Shown here: in pieces, positions 36,007 to 44,864 of the stretch
Layout: each line of letters begins with the position of its first letter
Position numbering within the stretch: position 1 is the stretch's first letter
Assembly: GCA_002839155.1 (NCBI GenBank)
Contig: PGXM01000004.1
Location: 124,001 to 188,000, forward strand
Origin: Tenericutes bacterium HGW-Tenericutes-1
Lineage (GTDB): Bacteria > Bacillota_I > Bacilli_A > Izemoplasmatales > Hujiaoplasmataceae
Length of the DNA: 64,000 nucleotides
Direction: 5' to 3'
Notes under the pieces: generated by a model
The model's input: the letters and a program-made list of their open reading frames with translations, nothing else
The model's database searches: none
What the model was told of the DNA's origin: nothing
Made by a program: the position numbers and the translations under genes

Positions 36007-37881
36007 ATGAAAAGAGGAATGGCGGTTCCATTAGTCAGTAACATGAAAAAAATTCGAATCATTCAATTTATGTTTATTGATGCGCTATGTATCGCCGCGA
36101 CCTACTCGCTTGCGATACTTGCATTAACAATGCCTCCTTTAAGTGTTATGCCACATGAACAAGTCGTCTTGGCATTTACGATGTTACCATTCGTCATTGT
36201 TTTTAAAATAGTATTTTATATATTTTTTAAACTTTATCAACTTGTTTTAGATACCTTTGGATTCGATGAAATCATTCGTGTTTTTATTGCGGTATTTCTT
36301 TCAACCGTCATTATCGCTTTTGCAACCCTCATTATCCGTGATTTTTATTTTATCCCAGAACAATATCTTGTCTTTATTTTAATCTTAGAAGCGACTTTAT
36401 TAGCGGGAACAAGAGTTTCAAAACGGTTAATCAAACATATTCTATTCAGACAAAAAAATCCCTTTGGAAAAAGAACTCTTCTTGTCGGCGCTGGCGCAGG
36501 TGGAAAGATTGTTATTGATGAATTAAGAAATAATGAAATGTTTAATAACTATCCCGTCGCGTTTGTCGATGATGATCCGATGAAAATCGGAAAATTAATG
36601 GCGGGATTACCTATCTATGGACCAATTGAACAAATACCAGATTTAATTGATCAATTACGTATTGATGAAGTTGTTATTTCAATTGCTAATATCGATAATG
36701 ACCGTCTCCAACAAGTCATCAAATTAATTGCGGAACGTCCAGTTAAAATTCGTAGATTACCGCAATTCAAGGAATTAAAGAAAGACGCTCCAAAACGATT
36801 GTTAGAAGTTCATGTTGAGGATCTATTATCTCGAAACGTCGTCGACTTAGATATGGAAGGAATCAATGATTTTATCTCAGGTAAACGTGTCATGGTGACC
36901 GGCGCAGGTGGTTCCATTGGTTCTGAGTTAGTAAGACAAATACTCAACTATAATCCTGCGAGTATATTACTCGTTGATATTTATGAAAACGGCATCTACG
37001 ATCTTCAAATGGAATTAAATCGCAAGTATCAAAATGATCCAAAAGCAATAAAACCAATTGTTTTAATCGCTTCAGTCTATAACTATGACCGGATGAATAA
37101 GATATTCGATAATTTTAAACCTGAAATATTATTTCATGCGGCCGCCTACAAACATGTGCCATTAATGGAAGATTCAGCGGTAGAAGCAGTAAGAACGAAT
37201 GTTATCGGTACTTATAATATCGCAAAATTATGTAGCGAACATAGTGTACAAAAAATGGTTCTAGTGTCGAGTGATAAAGCAGTTCGACCTACCAATGTCA
37301 TGGGAGCTACCAAACGGTTTGCGGAAATGATTATTCAACATTTTGATTCTGTTTCTGAGACAAAATATTCTGCGGTTCGATTTGGTAATGTTTTAGGATC
37401 GAATGGATCAGTTGTACCTTTGTTTAAAAGACAAATTGAAAATGGTGGACCCGTTACAGTTACTGACCGAAATATTATCAGGTATTTCATGACAATTCCA
37501 GAAGCTGTGGGTTTAATATTACAATCTGGTACCTTCGCAAAAGGTGGAGAAATCTTTATCCTTGATATGGGGGAACCGGTTAAAATCATTGATTTAGCTG
37601 AAAAAATGATTATGCTTGCTGGATTAAGACCTTATACCGATATTGAGATTAAAATTACGGGATTAAGACCAGGCGAAAAACTCTACGAAGAATTACTCGT
37701 CAATACCAATGAGGAACAAACAAAGACTTCCAATAAGAAAATTTTCATTGATAATGCCCTTGATGGTGAAAAAGTCGATGAAGAGATTAATATGATAAGA
37801 AACCAATTTGAATCATTAAACAATCAAGAAATTAAAGAAATGGTTCAACACTGCGTACCAACCTATACCATTAAGAAATAG
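36007..37881 (+). CDS. CapD/WbpM-type UDP-sugar 4,6-dehydratase, membrane-bound
   Basis: A 624-residue polysaccharide enzyme. Four TM helices lie in the first 135 residues, then a CoA-binding-like Rossmann segment (LLVGAGAGGKIV), then an extended SDR domain from about 285 with TGAGGSIGSELVRQIL. The catalytic region SSDKAVRPTNVMGATKR has Met in place of the usual Tyr, as is normal for the large PglF/WbpM subgroup. It probably makes UDP-4-keto-6-deoxy-GlcNAc for rare sugars such as QuiNAc or bacillosamine. GAGAGGG precedes the ATG. It lies close to uppP and cps genes, supporting a surface glycan pathway. Confidence 0.92.
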   Translation: MKRGMAVPLVSNMKKIRIIQFMFIDALCIAATYSLAILALTMPPLSVMPHEQVVLAFTMLPFVIVFKIVFYIFFKLYQLVLDTFGFDEIIRVFIAVFLSTVIIAFATLIIRDFYFIPEQYLVFILILEATLLAGTRVSKRLIKHILFRQKNPFGKRTLLVGAGAGGKIVIDELRNNEMFNNYPVAFVDDDPMKIGKLMAGLPIYGPIEQIPDLIDQLRIDEVVISIANIDNDRLQQVIKLIAERPVKIRRLPQFKELKKDAPKRLLEVHVEDLLSRNVVDLDMEGINDFISGKRVMVTGAGGSIGSELVRQILNYNPASILLVDIYENGIYDLQMELNRKYQNDPKAIKPIVLIASVYNYDRMNKIFDNFKPEILFHAAAYKHVPLMEDSAVEAVRTNVIGTYNIAKLCSEHSVQKMVLVSSDKAVRPTNVMGATKRFAEMIIQHFDSVSETKYSAVRFGNVLGSNGSVVPLFKRQIENGGPVTVTDRNIIRYFMTIPEAVGLILQSGTFAKGGEIFILDMGEPVKIIDLAEKMIMLAGLRPYTDIEIKITGLRPGEKLYEELLVNTNEEQTKTSNKKIFIDNALDGEKVDEEINMIRNQFESLNNQEIKEMVQHCVPTYTIKK

Positions 37882-37905
37882 CATACGAGACCGTATGCTT
37901 TTTTC
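37880..37905 (+). terminator. Terminator after the sugar dehydratase gene
   Basis: AGCATACG (37880-37887) / CGTATGCT (37892-37899), T6; the stem overlaps the stop codon. Confidence 0.88.
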
Positions 37906-37939
37906 ATATTTAATGGTATAATTTTAAATGGTGGTATAG

Positions 37940-39310
37940 ATGGAAAAATTGAATATCCTCAGCATTGGGGACAAAGTAACAATTGAAATAAAGAAATTAG
38001 GGATTAACGGTGAAGGGATTGGCTATTATAATCAATTAGCTGTTTTTGTCCCTGGAGCGATTACTCGTGAAACGGTTGACGTTGAAATCGTCGATGTAAA
38101 ACCAGGTTTTACTTTGGCAAAAGTCGTAACAATATCAAATCCTTCAGAACGTCGTTTAACACCTCCTTGCCCTTTTTATGAGAAATGCGGCGGATGTCAG
38201 TTACAACACGTGGAATATTCCGAACAATTAAAACATAAACAACATCTCTTAAAACAATCTTTCAAACGTTATACGAAACTTGACGTTGATCGGATTTTAA
38301 TTAAAAAAACCTTAGGTATGAAGAATAATTACGGCTATCGCAATAAATCGCAAATGCCATTTAAAAATACCAATTTTGGACTTGCTTTAGGTCTTTATGA
38401 ACCAGGGTCTAATTATTTTGTTCCAATCGATTCTTGTATGGTCCAACATGGCGTTGTCAATCAAACGAATGAAACGATTTTAAAACTTTGTCGTGAGAAA
38501 AATCTTTCTGCTTATGACACTCGCAATAAAGAAGGCATCTTAATGAATTTAATCACGAGATACATGGAATCATCAGACTCACTTCAAGTAACTTTTATCG
38601 TGACTGAGTTTGTTGAACCATTGAAGCAAATCGCTGAAAAAGCTAAGAGACTAATTCCTAATTTGAAATCAGTCCATTACTCAGTCAACAACCCAAAAAA
38701 CACATCGATGTTTGGAAAAACAGTTGTTAAAATTTGGGGAGAAGATTATATTGACACGACATTTAAAAATCGCAATTACAAATTAAGCCCCGAAGCTTTT
38801 CATCAATTAAATACCAAACAAATGGAAGTTCTTTATGATGAGATTGACAAAGCTGCTGGTTTAAAAGGCTATGAAACAGTCATCGATTGCTTCTCAGGCA
38901 TTGGCATGACAGCCATTGAAATGGCTTCAAGAGTTAAAACAGTCTATGGAATTGATTTCGCAGAAGCATCCATCAAGGATGCTAAACAAAACGCAGAAAT
39001 CAATCAAATCAAGAACGTATTTTTTATCCATGATCGAGTTGAAAAATCATTACCTGGATTAATCGAGAAAAAAGGAAAACCTGATGTCATTATTTTTGAC
39101 CCGCCCAGAACAGGGTTAGAACCTTCCTTAATTAAAACATTGCAAGATGCAAAAATTAAAAAGATGATTTATGTCTCGTGCAACCCTTCAACACTCGCAA
39201 AAGATATCAATGAATTATCTGCTTTATACCAAATTGAATACATTCAACCAATTGATATGTTTCCTCATACTGCAAGCGTGGAGTCAATCTCATTGCTTTC
39301 ATTGAAATAA
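37940..39310 (+). CDS. 23S rRNA (uracil-C5)-methyltransferase, RlmD/RlmCD-like
   Basis: A 456-residue RNA methyltransferase of the TrmA/RumA family. A TRAM RNA-binding domain (1-65) precedes the Fe-S cluster motif with Cys77, Cys83 and Cys86 (CPFYEKCGGCQ). The SAM-binding fold has DCFSGIGMTAIEMA, and the catalytic part IIFDPPRTGLEP and YVSCNPSTLAKD, where the Cys is the nucleophile. The target is probably U1939 or U747 of 23S rRNA; which one cannot be read directly. It is monocistronic with a weak ribosome site (GGTGG). Confidence 0.93.
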   Translation: MEKLNILSIGDKVTIEIKKLGINGEGIGYYNQLAVFVPGAITRETVDVEIVDVKPGFTLAKVVTISNPSERRLTPPCPFYEKCGGCQLQHVEYSEQLKHKQHLLKQSFKRYTKLDVDRILIKKTLGMKNNYGYRNKSQMPFKNTNFGLALGLYEPGSNYFVPIDSCMVQHGVVNQTNETILKLCREKNLSAYDTRNKEGILMNLITRYMESSDSLQVTFIVTEFVEPLKQIAEKAKRLIPNLKSVHYSVNNPKNTSMFGKTVVKIWGEDYIDTTFKNRNYKLSPEAFHQLNTKQMEVLYDEIDKAAGLKGYETVIDCFSGIGMTAIEMASRVKTVYGIDFAEASIKDAKQNAEINQIKNVFFIHDRVEKSLPGLIEKKGKPDVIIFDPPRTGLEPSLIKTLQDAKIKKMIYVSCNPSTLAKDINELSALYQIEYIQPIDMFPHTASVESISLLSLK

Positions 39311-39373
39311 CAGCCATTTTCCTATTGGCAACATGTCGTTTTGATCAATATTTGTATCAAATTATAATAATTT

Positions 39374-39417
39374 ATGCCATCATACTTTTTATTAAGGGTT
39401 TTGATGACATTTTTTTA
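39374..39417 (+). terminator. Terminator after the rRNA methyltransferase gene
   Basis: TGCCATCA pairs with TGATGACA (each with one bulge) across a 20-nt loop, followed by T7. Confidence 0.6.
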
Positions 39418-39595
39418 TTGTAACATTTTTTAGTGTTGAAAATGAGATAAAATTAATAGAATAAATAACATTATTAATTGAATTGGTATGGTTGTTAAGG
39501 ATTCCAAATAACACTTTCAAATCATTGCATTATTCTCCATTAGGTTGATTTTATGTATTATTGATTTTTTTGATACTTTATTTATTTCTATAAAT

Positions 39596-39692
39596 GTGAC
39601 TAAAATAGTCTAAAAATTATCCTCGAATGATTGACGTGACTAATTTTGTGTGATAAAATGATTACGAGGATAAAAAAACAAATTAATTAGTC
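39596..39692 (+). promoter_or_regulatory. fic promoter flanked by inverted and direct repeats
   Basis: TTGACG (39631-39636), 17-bp spacer, TAAAAT (39654-39659). A perfect 9-bp inverted repeat TTATCCTCG (39617-39625) / CGAGGATAA (39665-39673) brackets the promoter. GTGACTAA occurs twice in direct orientation, 40 bp apart (39596 and 39636, the second at the end of the -35), and TTAGTC is inverted at 39687. This looks like a multi-site operator, perhaps bound by the Fic protein's own helix-turn-helix. Confidence 0.65.
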
Positions 39693-39705
39693 GTGAGGTG
39701 TTAAT

Positions 39706-40755
39706 GTGAATAAACTTCCTTTCTATGTAGATTTAAATAAACTAGATATATTAAAAGAATTGAATACTGCAAATCATTATATGGGAGAATTAAAAGGCAT
39801 ACTTAAACTACTTCCAAATCCTGGGATAGTCTTAAGTTTAATCAATCTAAGTGAGTCAAAAGATTCATCAGCTATTGAAAATATTATAACAACCTATGAT
39901 GAAATATTTAAAGAGATCGTTTCAAAAACCCCTTTAGGAGGAAAGCCTAAGGAAGTTATCAATTACAAGAGCGCGATAGATCATGGTTTTTTGCTCATGA
40001 GACAAAAAGGCTTTATCAGTACAAACGTGCTTGAAGAAATACAAAATGTCATTGAACCTAATAAAGGGGGAATAAGAAAACTTCCGGGAACTGTAATCAT
40101 TAACGATAAAACCAATGAAGTTGTACACACTCCACCACAAAATGAAACAGAGATCCGTGAACTCATGCATAATCTTGAATTATTCATTAATCAAAATGAT
40201 GAATATGACCCCCTTATTCAAATGGCTCTTATCCACTTTCAATTTGAAAGTATTCATCCGTTTTATGATGGTAATGGTAGAACCGGTAGAATATTGAATG
40301 TTTTGTATTTAGTATTAAAGGAAAAGATATCTGAGCCTGTACTCTATTTAAGTAAGTATATTATGGAAAACAAAGAACAGTATTATGTCCTCCTAAAAAA
40401 ATGCAACGAGGATATAGCGAATATAAAGGATTTTGTTCTGTACATATTAAAGGGAATATCAGAAACTTCCAAAAATACAACCAATCTAATATTGAGAATC
40501 AATCAATCTATAGAGTTAACTAAAGAAATGATGAAAAAACGATTACCAGATGTTTATCGTTATGAGATAGTCGAACATTTATTTTCTTATATGTATACCA
40601 AAAATGAGTTCTTTAGAGAAAACTTAAACATTTCTAGAGCAACTGCTACTAAGTACTTAAAACTTCTTGAAAAAGAAGGTTTCATTGTTTCTGAACAATT
40701 GGGTAAAGAAGTTATCTATAAAAATGTGCAGTTGTTAAATCTTATTAAGGAATAA
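39706..40755 (+). CDS. Fic-family AMP-transferase with C-terminal winged helix
   Basis: A 349-residue Fic protein. The catalytic motif HPFYDGNGRTGR (184-195) is complete. The N-terminal inhibitory helix carries SxxxEN (Ser54 to Asn59, in DSSAIENI), the class II layout in which one protein holds toxin and antitoxin functions. The C-terminus (about 285-349) is a winged-helix domain with NISRATATKYLKLLEKEGF. It likely AMPylates itself or a protein target. No separate antitoxin gene is nearby. The start is GTG at 39706, with GAGGTG 5 nt upstream; the overlapping ATG at 39704 is followed by TGA. Confidence 0.92.
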   Translation: MNKLPFYVDLNKLDILKELNTANHYMGELKGILKLLPNPGIVLSLINLSESKDSSAIENIITTYDEIFKEIVSKTPLGGKPKEVINYKSAIDHGFLLMRQKGFISTNVLEEIQNVIEPNKGGIRKLPGTVIINDKTNEVVHTPPQNETEIRELMHNLELFINQNDEYDPLIQMALIHFQFESIHPFYDGNGRTGRILNVLYLVLKEKISEPVLYLSKYIMENKEQYYVLLKKCNEDIANIKDFVLYILKGISETSKNTTNLILRINQSIELTKEMMKKRLPDVYRYEIVEHLFSYMYTKNEFFRENLNISRATATKYLKLLEKEGFIVSEQLGKEVIYKNVQLLNLIKE

Positions 40756-41167
40756 ATCACGAACAAGTCATAAATGAAAGCAACCCTGTAATCTTAGGAC
40801 AGACTCATTAGGAGAACTTATTTTAGTGAATATTGCTTTTTATTTACAATAATTTAAGCCATCAAACCCTATTTTTGGATAATTGATGGCTTTATTTTTA
40901 TTATTTTACTAAAATGAATGAGGTGAATGAGGTAATAGTCTTTATTTTGATTATGATAAATGTTATTATTAAAACAATAAAGTAACTAGTTTTTAATCCC
41001 TTATTTGGAATATCATTATGAATACGTTTACCAATTTAAATTATAATGGTCTTATCATTTGTAATGAAATAAAGATATACTTTTGGCTATAAGATGAACC
41101 GTATTATTCTCCTTATTTTGTGAAACAATTATATACATAGAAGATAAAAATTGAGAGGAGCCTTTAC
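40756..41167. other. Intergenic region between fic and fhs
   Basis: It holds one terminator (40855-40900), a short direct repeat AATGAGGTG/AATGAGGTA near 40917-40935, and AT-rich sequence. No ZTP or other known riboswitch core was seen before fhs. Confidence 0.65.
40855..40902 (+). terminator. Terminator upstream of fhs
   Basis: TAAGCCATCAA (40855-40865) / TTGATGGCTTTA (40883-40894) with a T-rich tail. Confidence 0.75.
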
Positions 41168-42835
41168 ATGAAATCAGATTTAGAAATTGCTCAAGTGGCG
41201 AAAATGAAAAAAATTCAAACGGTTGCGAAAAGCATCGGTTTGAAGAATGATGAACTTGAACTCTATGGTCAGTACAAAGCTAAAATCAGTTTTAATGCTA
41301 TAAACAGTAATCGCTTTAACAAAGAAGGTAAAATCATTTTGGTGACAGCTATTAATCCAACTCCTGCTGGTGAAGGTAAAACTACCACAACAGTAGGTTT
41401 AGGAGATGCTTTAAACCGAATTGGTTATAAAACAATGATTGCTTTACGCGAACCCTCTTTAGGTCCCGTCATGGGTGTCAAGGGTGGCGCAGCGGGTGGA
41501 GGATACTCACAAGTTGTTCCAATGGAAGACATTAACCTTCATTTTACCGGTGATATTCACGCCGTTGGCGCAGCGAATAACTTAATATCTGCTATCATCG
41601 ATAATCACCTCTTTCAAGGAAATGATCTCCATATTAATCCAGAGAGCATTACTTGGAAGCGTGCGATGGATATGAACGATCGTTCTTTAAGAAAAATTCA
41701 AGTAGGATTATCCATGGCGAAAGAAATCAGTCGCTTTGATGGTTTTGATATTACCGTCGCAAGTGAAATTATGGCCGTATTATGTTTATCTAAAGATTTA
41801 GATGACTTGAAATATCGCGTTGGAAGAATCGTCATTGGCGAAAATATGGAAGGTCTTCCTGTCACTGTATCTGATTTAAAAGCACAAGGTGCTGTAACCA
41901 TGCTTTTGAAAGATGCAATTAAACCCAATTTAGTTCAAACGTTAGAAAACACCCCTGTATTAATTCACGGTGGACCCTTTGCGAATATTGCCCATGGCTG
42001 TAACTCTATGATTGCGACTTCATTTGCTCGAAGAGTTGCAGATTATGTTGTCACTGAAGCTGGATTTGGTGCGGATTTAGGCATGGAAAAATTTATTGAC
42101 ATTAAAGCGAGAAATTTAGGTGTTATGCCTTCAGCGGTTGTTATCGTTGCTTCTATTAGAGCGATGAAATCTCATGGTGGCGTTGATAAAGCAAGTTTAA
42201 AAATTGAAAATGTCGATGCATTGAAAAAAGGCATTGCGAACTTAGAAAAACATACCGAAAATGTCAAACAGTATTATGTTCCATATGTAATTGCTTTAAA
42301 CCGATTTGAATCTGATAGTGATTCAGAACTTGATTTCGTCATGAACTGGGCGAAAGAAAATCATCATCCTTTAGCCTTATCTGAAGTTTTTGGTAAAGGT
42401 AGTTTAGGTGGGGTTGATTTAGCCAAGACGGTTGTTTCACTCACTGAATTACCCCTTGATTCAAAAGCCACTCAACTATATCGTCTTGATGAATCAATCA
42501 AAACGAAAATTGAAAGAATCGCAAAAACGATTTATGGCGCAAAAGATGTTGTTTATTCTGAAAAAGCTCAAACACAAATAGAAAAATTTAATCAATTAGG
42601 ATGGGACAATTTAGCGATATGTATGGCTAAAACCCCATTATCTTTGACTGACAATCCTAAAATCATCGGACGCCCAAAAAATTTCACAATCACCATTCGT
42701 GAGTTTAAGCCATCTATTGGTGCTGGTTTCTTAGTTGCTCTTACAGGAGATGTCATGACTATGCCTGGCTTACCAAAACTAGGAGCTTATGAAAACATGG
42801 ATGTTATTGATGGAAAGATTGTAGGATTATTTTAA
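41168..42835 (+). CDS. fhs: Formate--tetrahydrofolate ligase
   Basis: A 555-residue cytosolic enzyme making 10-formyl-THF from formate, THF and ATP. The P-loop TPAGEGKTTTTVGL lies near residue 64, followed by LREPSLGPVMGVKGGAAGGGYSQVVPMEDINLHFTGD. Length is typical. It supplies one-carbon units for purines, fMet and possibly the THF-dependent TrmFO in this window. GAGAGGAG precedes the ATG. It heads a probable operon with a PfkB kinase (17-nt gap), an unknown protein and an HD protein. Confidence 0.96.
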   Translation: MKSDLEIAQVAKMKKIQTVAKSIGLKNDELELYGQYKAKISFNAINSNRFNKEGKIILVTAINPTPAGEGKTTTTVGLGDALNRIGYKTMIALREPSLGPVMGVKGGAAGGGYSQVVPMEDINLHFTGDIHAVGAANNLISAIIDNHLFQGNDLHINPESITWKRAMDMNDRSLRKIQVGLSMAKEISRFDGFDITVASEIMAVLCLSKDLDDLKYRVGRIVIGENMEGLPVTVSDLKAQGAVTMLLKDAIKPNLVQTLENTPVLIHGGPFANIAHGCNSMIATSFARRVADYVVTEAGFGADLGMEKFIDIKARNLGVMPSAVVIVASIRAMKSHGGVDKASLKIENVDALKKGIANLEKHTENVKQYYVPYVIALNRFESDSDSELDFVMNWAKENHHPLALSEVFGKGSLGGVDLAKTVVSLTELPLDSKATQLYRLDESIKTKIERIAKTIYGAKDVVYSEKAQTQIEKFNQLGWDNLAICMAKTPLSLTDNPKIIGRPKNFTITIREFKPSIGAGFLVALTGDVMTMPGLPKLGAYENMDVIDGKIVGLF

Positions 42836-42852
42836 AAGGAGGTCAACTTCTT

Positions 42853-43731
42853 ATGAAAATACTGGTTATTGGTGGGGTATCTTTTGATACGATTGTGCAT
42901 TTAAATCATCTTCCAGAGCCTGTATCACAAACACTCTTTGGGAGTGATTACCAAACCATTGGGTCAACCGGTGCTGGTAAAAGTTTAAACATGACGAAAC
43001 TCGGTATGAATAACACATTACACGCAACTTTAGCTGAAGATGAGTATGGTAATCTAATTCGTAAGTTCTTACAAAATCGTGGAGTCAATGCCATCTATGA
43101 TCATGATTTAGCGACGGAAAGACACGTCAATTTAATGGACCGAGATGGCAATAGAGTCTCTATTTTTACCTCGACAACAACCCCTGACCCTAAACTTGAT
43201 ATGGGTCGATTAGAGAAATTAATCATTGATCACGATTTAATCGTATTAAATATTGTTCCTTATACCAAAAAACTCATAGAGTTAATTAAAAAACATCATA
43301 AACCGATTTGGACTGATCTTCATGATTACGAAGAAGATAATTCTTATTATGATGATTATATTCAAGCGGCCGATTGTTTGTTCTTTTCATCCGATAAAAT
43401 AACAAACCACCGGAAATTGATGGAAAAATGGATTGAAATGGGCAAACAGATGGTGGTCGTTACCCATGGTAAAAACGGCGCTAGCGTTGCGACTAAATCA
43501 GAGTTTTTATATGAACCGATTATCAATACTTATCAAATGGTTGATTCAAACGGTGCCGGTGATGCCTTTTTTGCTGGATTCCTATATGGTTATATTCACC
43601 ATGAATCTATTCAAACATGTCTAGCTTATGGTACCATCGCGGGTGGATTAACCGTCAGCTCAAAAGAATTAGTATCCCCTAACCTTTCAGAAACATATTT
43701 GCTTGAAACTTACAAAGAAATATATTTATAA
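42853..43731 (+). CDS. PfkB-family carbohydrate/nucleoside kinase
   Basis: A 292-residue ribokinase-fold kinase. The N-terminal GSTGAGKSLNMTKLG corresponds to the substrate-side GG motif, and DSNGAGDAFFAGF (about 235-247) is the PfkB signature with its catalytic Asp. The substrate (ribose, fructose, adenosine or other) cannot be read. AAGGAGG precedes the ATG. It lies 17 nt after fhs and 16 nt before the next gene. Confidence 0.88.
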   Translation: MKILVIGGVSFDTIVHLNHLPEPVSQTLFGSDYQTIGSTGAGKSLNMTKLGMNNTLHATLAEDEYGNLIRKFLQNRGVNAIYDHDLATERHVNLMDRDGNRVSIFTSTTTPDPKLDMGRLEKLIIDHDLIVLNIVPYTKKLIELIKKHHKPIWTDLHDYEEDNSYYDDYIQAADCLFFSSDKITNHRKLMEKWIEMGKQMVVVTHGKNGASVATKSEFLYEPIINTYQMVDSNGAGDAFFAGFLYGYIHHESIQTCLAYGTIAGGLTVSSKELVSPNLSETYLLETYKEIYL

Positions 43732-43747
43732 ATCATAGGAGGATCAT

Positions 43748-44170
43748 ATGAAAGAAGCAATTAAAGATTTATCTCAAAAAGTTAAGAAATTAGGTATCCA
43801 AGCAGTTGACACAGCTAAAAAAGGCATTGAAAAAGCGGTATCAGGTATTGAAAATACGATTTTAGAAGATAACTTACGTCGTCGTTTCAATTATGAAAAT
43901 CCTTACCGTTTTGAAGTTATCACCCATGGTAAATCAGATGTTTTAACCAACCTTATACCCAAACATGCCAAACGTTACGATGAAGATGATTTATTTGTTT
44001 TCTACGGTTCTGTACATTCCAATGGTTTTGAAAAAGGAAACATCATTAAAGATTTATCTGATAATGCAGAGTATTCCATTGAAGAAATTATTGAAGTCTC
44101 AATTCCCGTAGAATTTGAAGGAAAGTCCTATACGGTTACTGGAACTGCAGTAACATGTAAAGCACTTTAA
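43748..44170 (+). CDS. Unrecognised 140-residue protein with N-terminal amphipathic helix
   Basis: I do not recognise a family. Residues 1-45 form a predicted amphipathic helix rich in Lys and Ala. Residues 46-140 are mixed and end in alternating strands (EEIIEVSIPVEFEGKSYTVTGTAVT). There is no signal peptide or TM helix. AGGAGG precedes the ATG, and start, length and codon use look like a real gene. It sits between a PfkB kinase and an HD protein in the fhs operon. Confidence 0.7.
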   Translation: MKEAIKDLSQKVKKLGIQAVDTAKKGIEKAVSGIENTILEDNLRRRFNYENPYRFEVITHGKSDVLTNLIPKHAKRYDEDDLFVFYGSVHSNGFEKGNIIKDLSDNAEYSIEEIIEVSIPVEFEGKSYTVTGTAVTCKAL

Positions 44171-44174
44171 AAAA

Positions 44175-44762
44175 ATGGATTATAAAGTCGAATTTATCAA
44201 TCTATATAATCAATTTATCAAACGTGATGGATCAGAAGAATTACTTAAATTTTTATTATCAAGTAATTCTGATTTTTTCACTGCGCCTGCATCTTCAAGA
44301 TTTCATTTATCAAAAGAAGGCGGACTCGTTGAACATTCTATAAATGTGTATCAATGCTTAAAAGACTATTCTGAAAGACAAAAGGTTAGAACTGATTTTG
44401 GACTCCATTTTTCAAATGAATCGATTACGATTGTGGCGCTTTTACACGATTTATGCAAAATGAATGTTTATCAAAAGTCTATGCGAAATGTGAAAGATAA
44501 GAATGGTACTTGGCAGCAAGTTCCCTCTTATGAATATAATGACACATTGCCTTATGGTCATGGCGAAAAATCAGTTTATATTATTAGTGGTTTTATGAAA
44601 TTAACCAGAGAAGAAGCCTTTGCGATTAGATATCACATGGGTTTTTCAAATACTGATGATAAACAAAATGTGGGTGCTGCTTTTGAACAATTTCCTTTAG
44701 CTTTAGCGCTTTCTATTTCAGATATGGAAGCGACATATTTAATAGAATCAAAGACAAAATAA
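44175..44762 (+). CDS. HD-domain hydrolase
   Basis: A 195-residue protein with HD phosphohydrolase motifs: LVEHSINVY with the first His, ALLHDLCKM with the HD pair, and later IRYHMGF and LALSISDMEATY (terminal Asp). HD proteins cleave phosphate esters of nucleotides; the substrate here is unknown. It begins 4 nt after the previous stop with no clear ribosome site, so translation is probably coupled. It closes the fhs operon. Confidence 0.8.
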   Translation: MDYKVEFINLYNQFIKRDGSEELLKFLLSSNSDFFTAPASSRFHLSKEGGLVEHSINVYQCLKDYSERQKVRTDFGLHFSNESITIVALLHDLCKMNVYQKSMRNVKDKNGTWQQVPSYEYNDTLPYGHGEKSVYIISGFMKLTREEAFAIRYHMGFSNTDDKQNVGAAFEQFPLALALSISDMEATYLIESKTK

Positions 44763-44782
44763 ATTCTTTTTAGGATAACTTT

Positions 44783-44808
44783 GAGAAACTGGTTTTCAGT
44801 TTCTTTTT
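44783..44808 (+). terminator. Terminator after the fhs operon
   Basis: AGAAACTG (44784-44791) / CAGTTTCT (44797-44804) with a GTTTT loop and T5. Confidence 0.85.
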
Positions 44809-44864
44809 CTTATTTATAAGCCTCTTAACCTATGGTATAATGTTACAGGCTGGAGGATGATAAA

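Larger units (their letters stand above)
39311..39705. other. Intergenic region between rlmD-like and fic genes
   Basis: It starts with a terminator (39374-39417). 39420-39590 is AT-rich with nothing recognisable. 39596-39705 holds the repeat-rich fic promoter, listed separately. Confidence 0.7.

Noticed and set aside
40903-41167. Folate or ZTP riboswitch before fhs
   Set aside because: No conserved riboswitch core or anti-terminator pair was visible in the leader.
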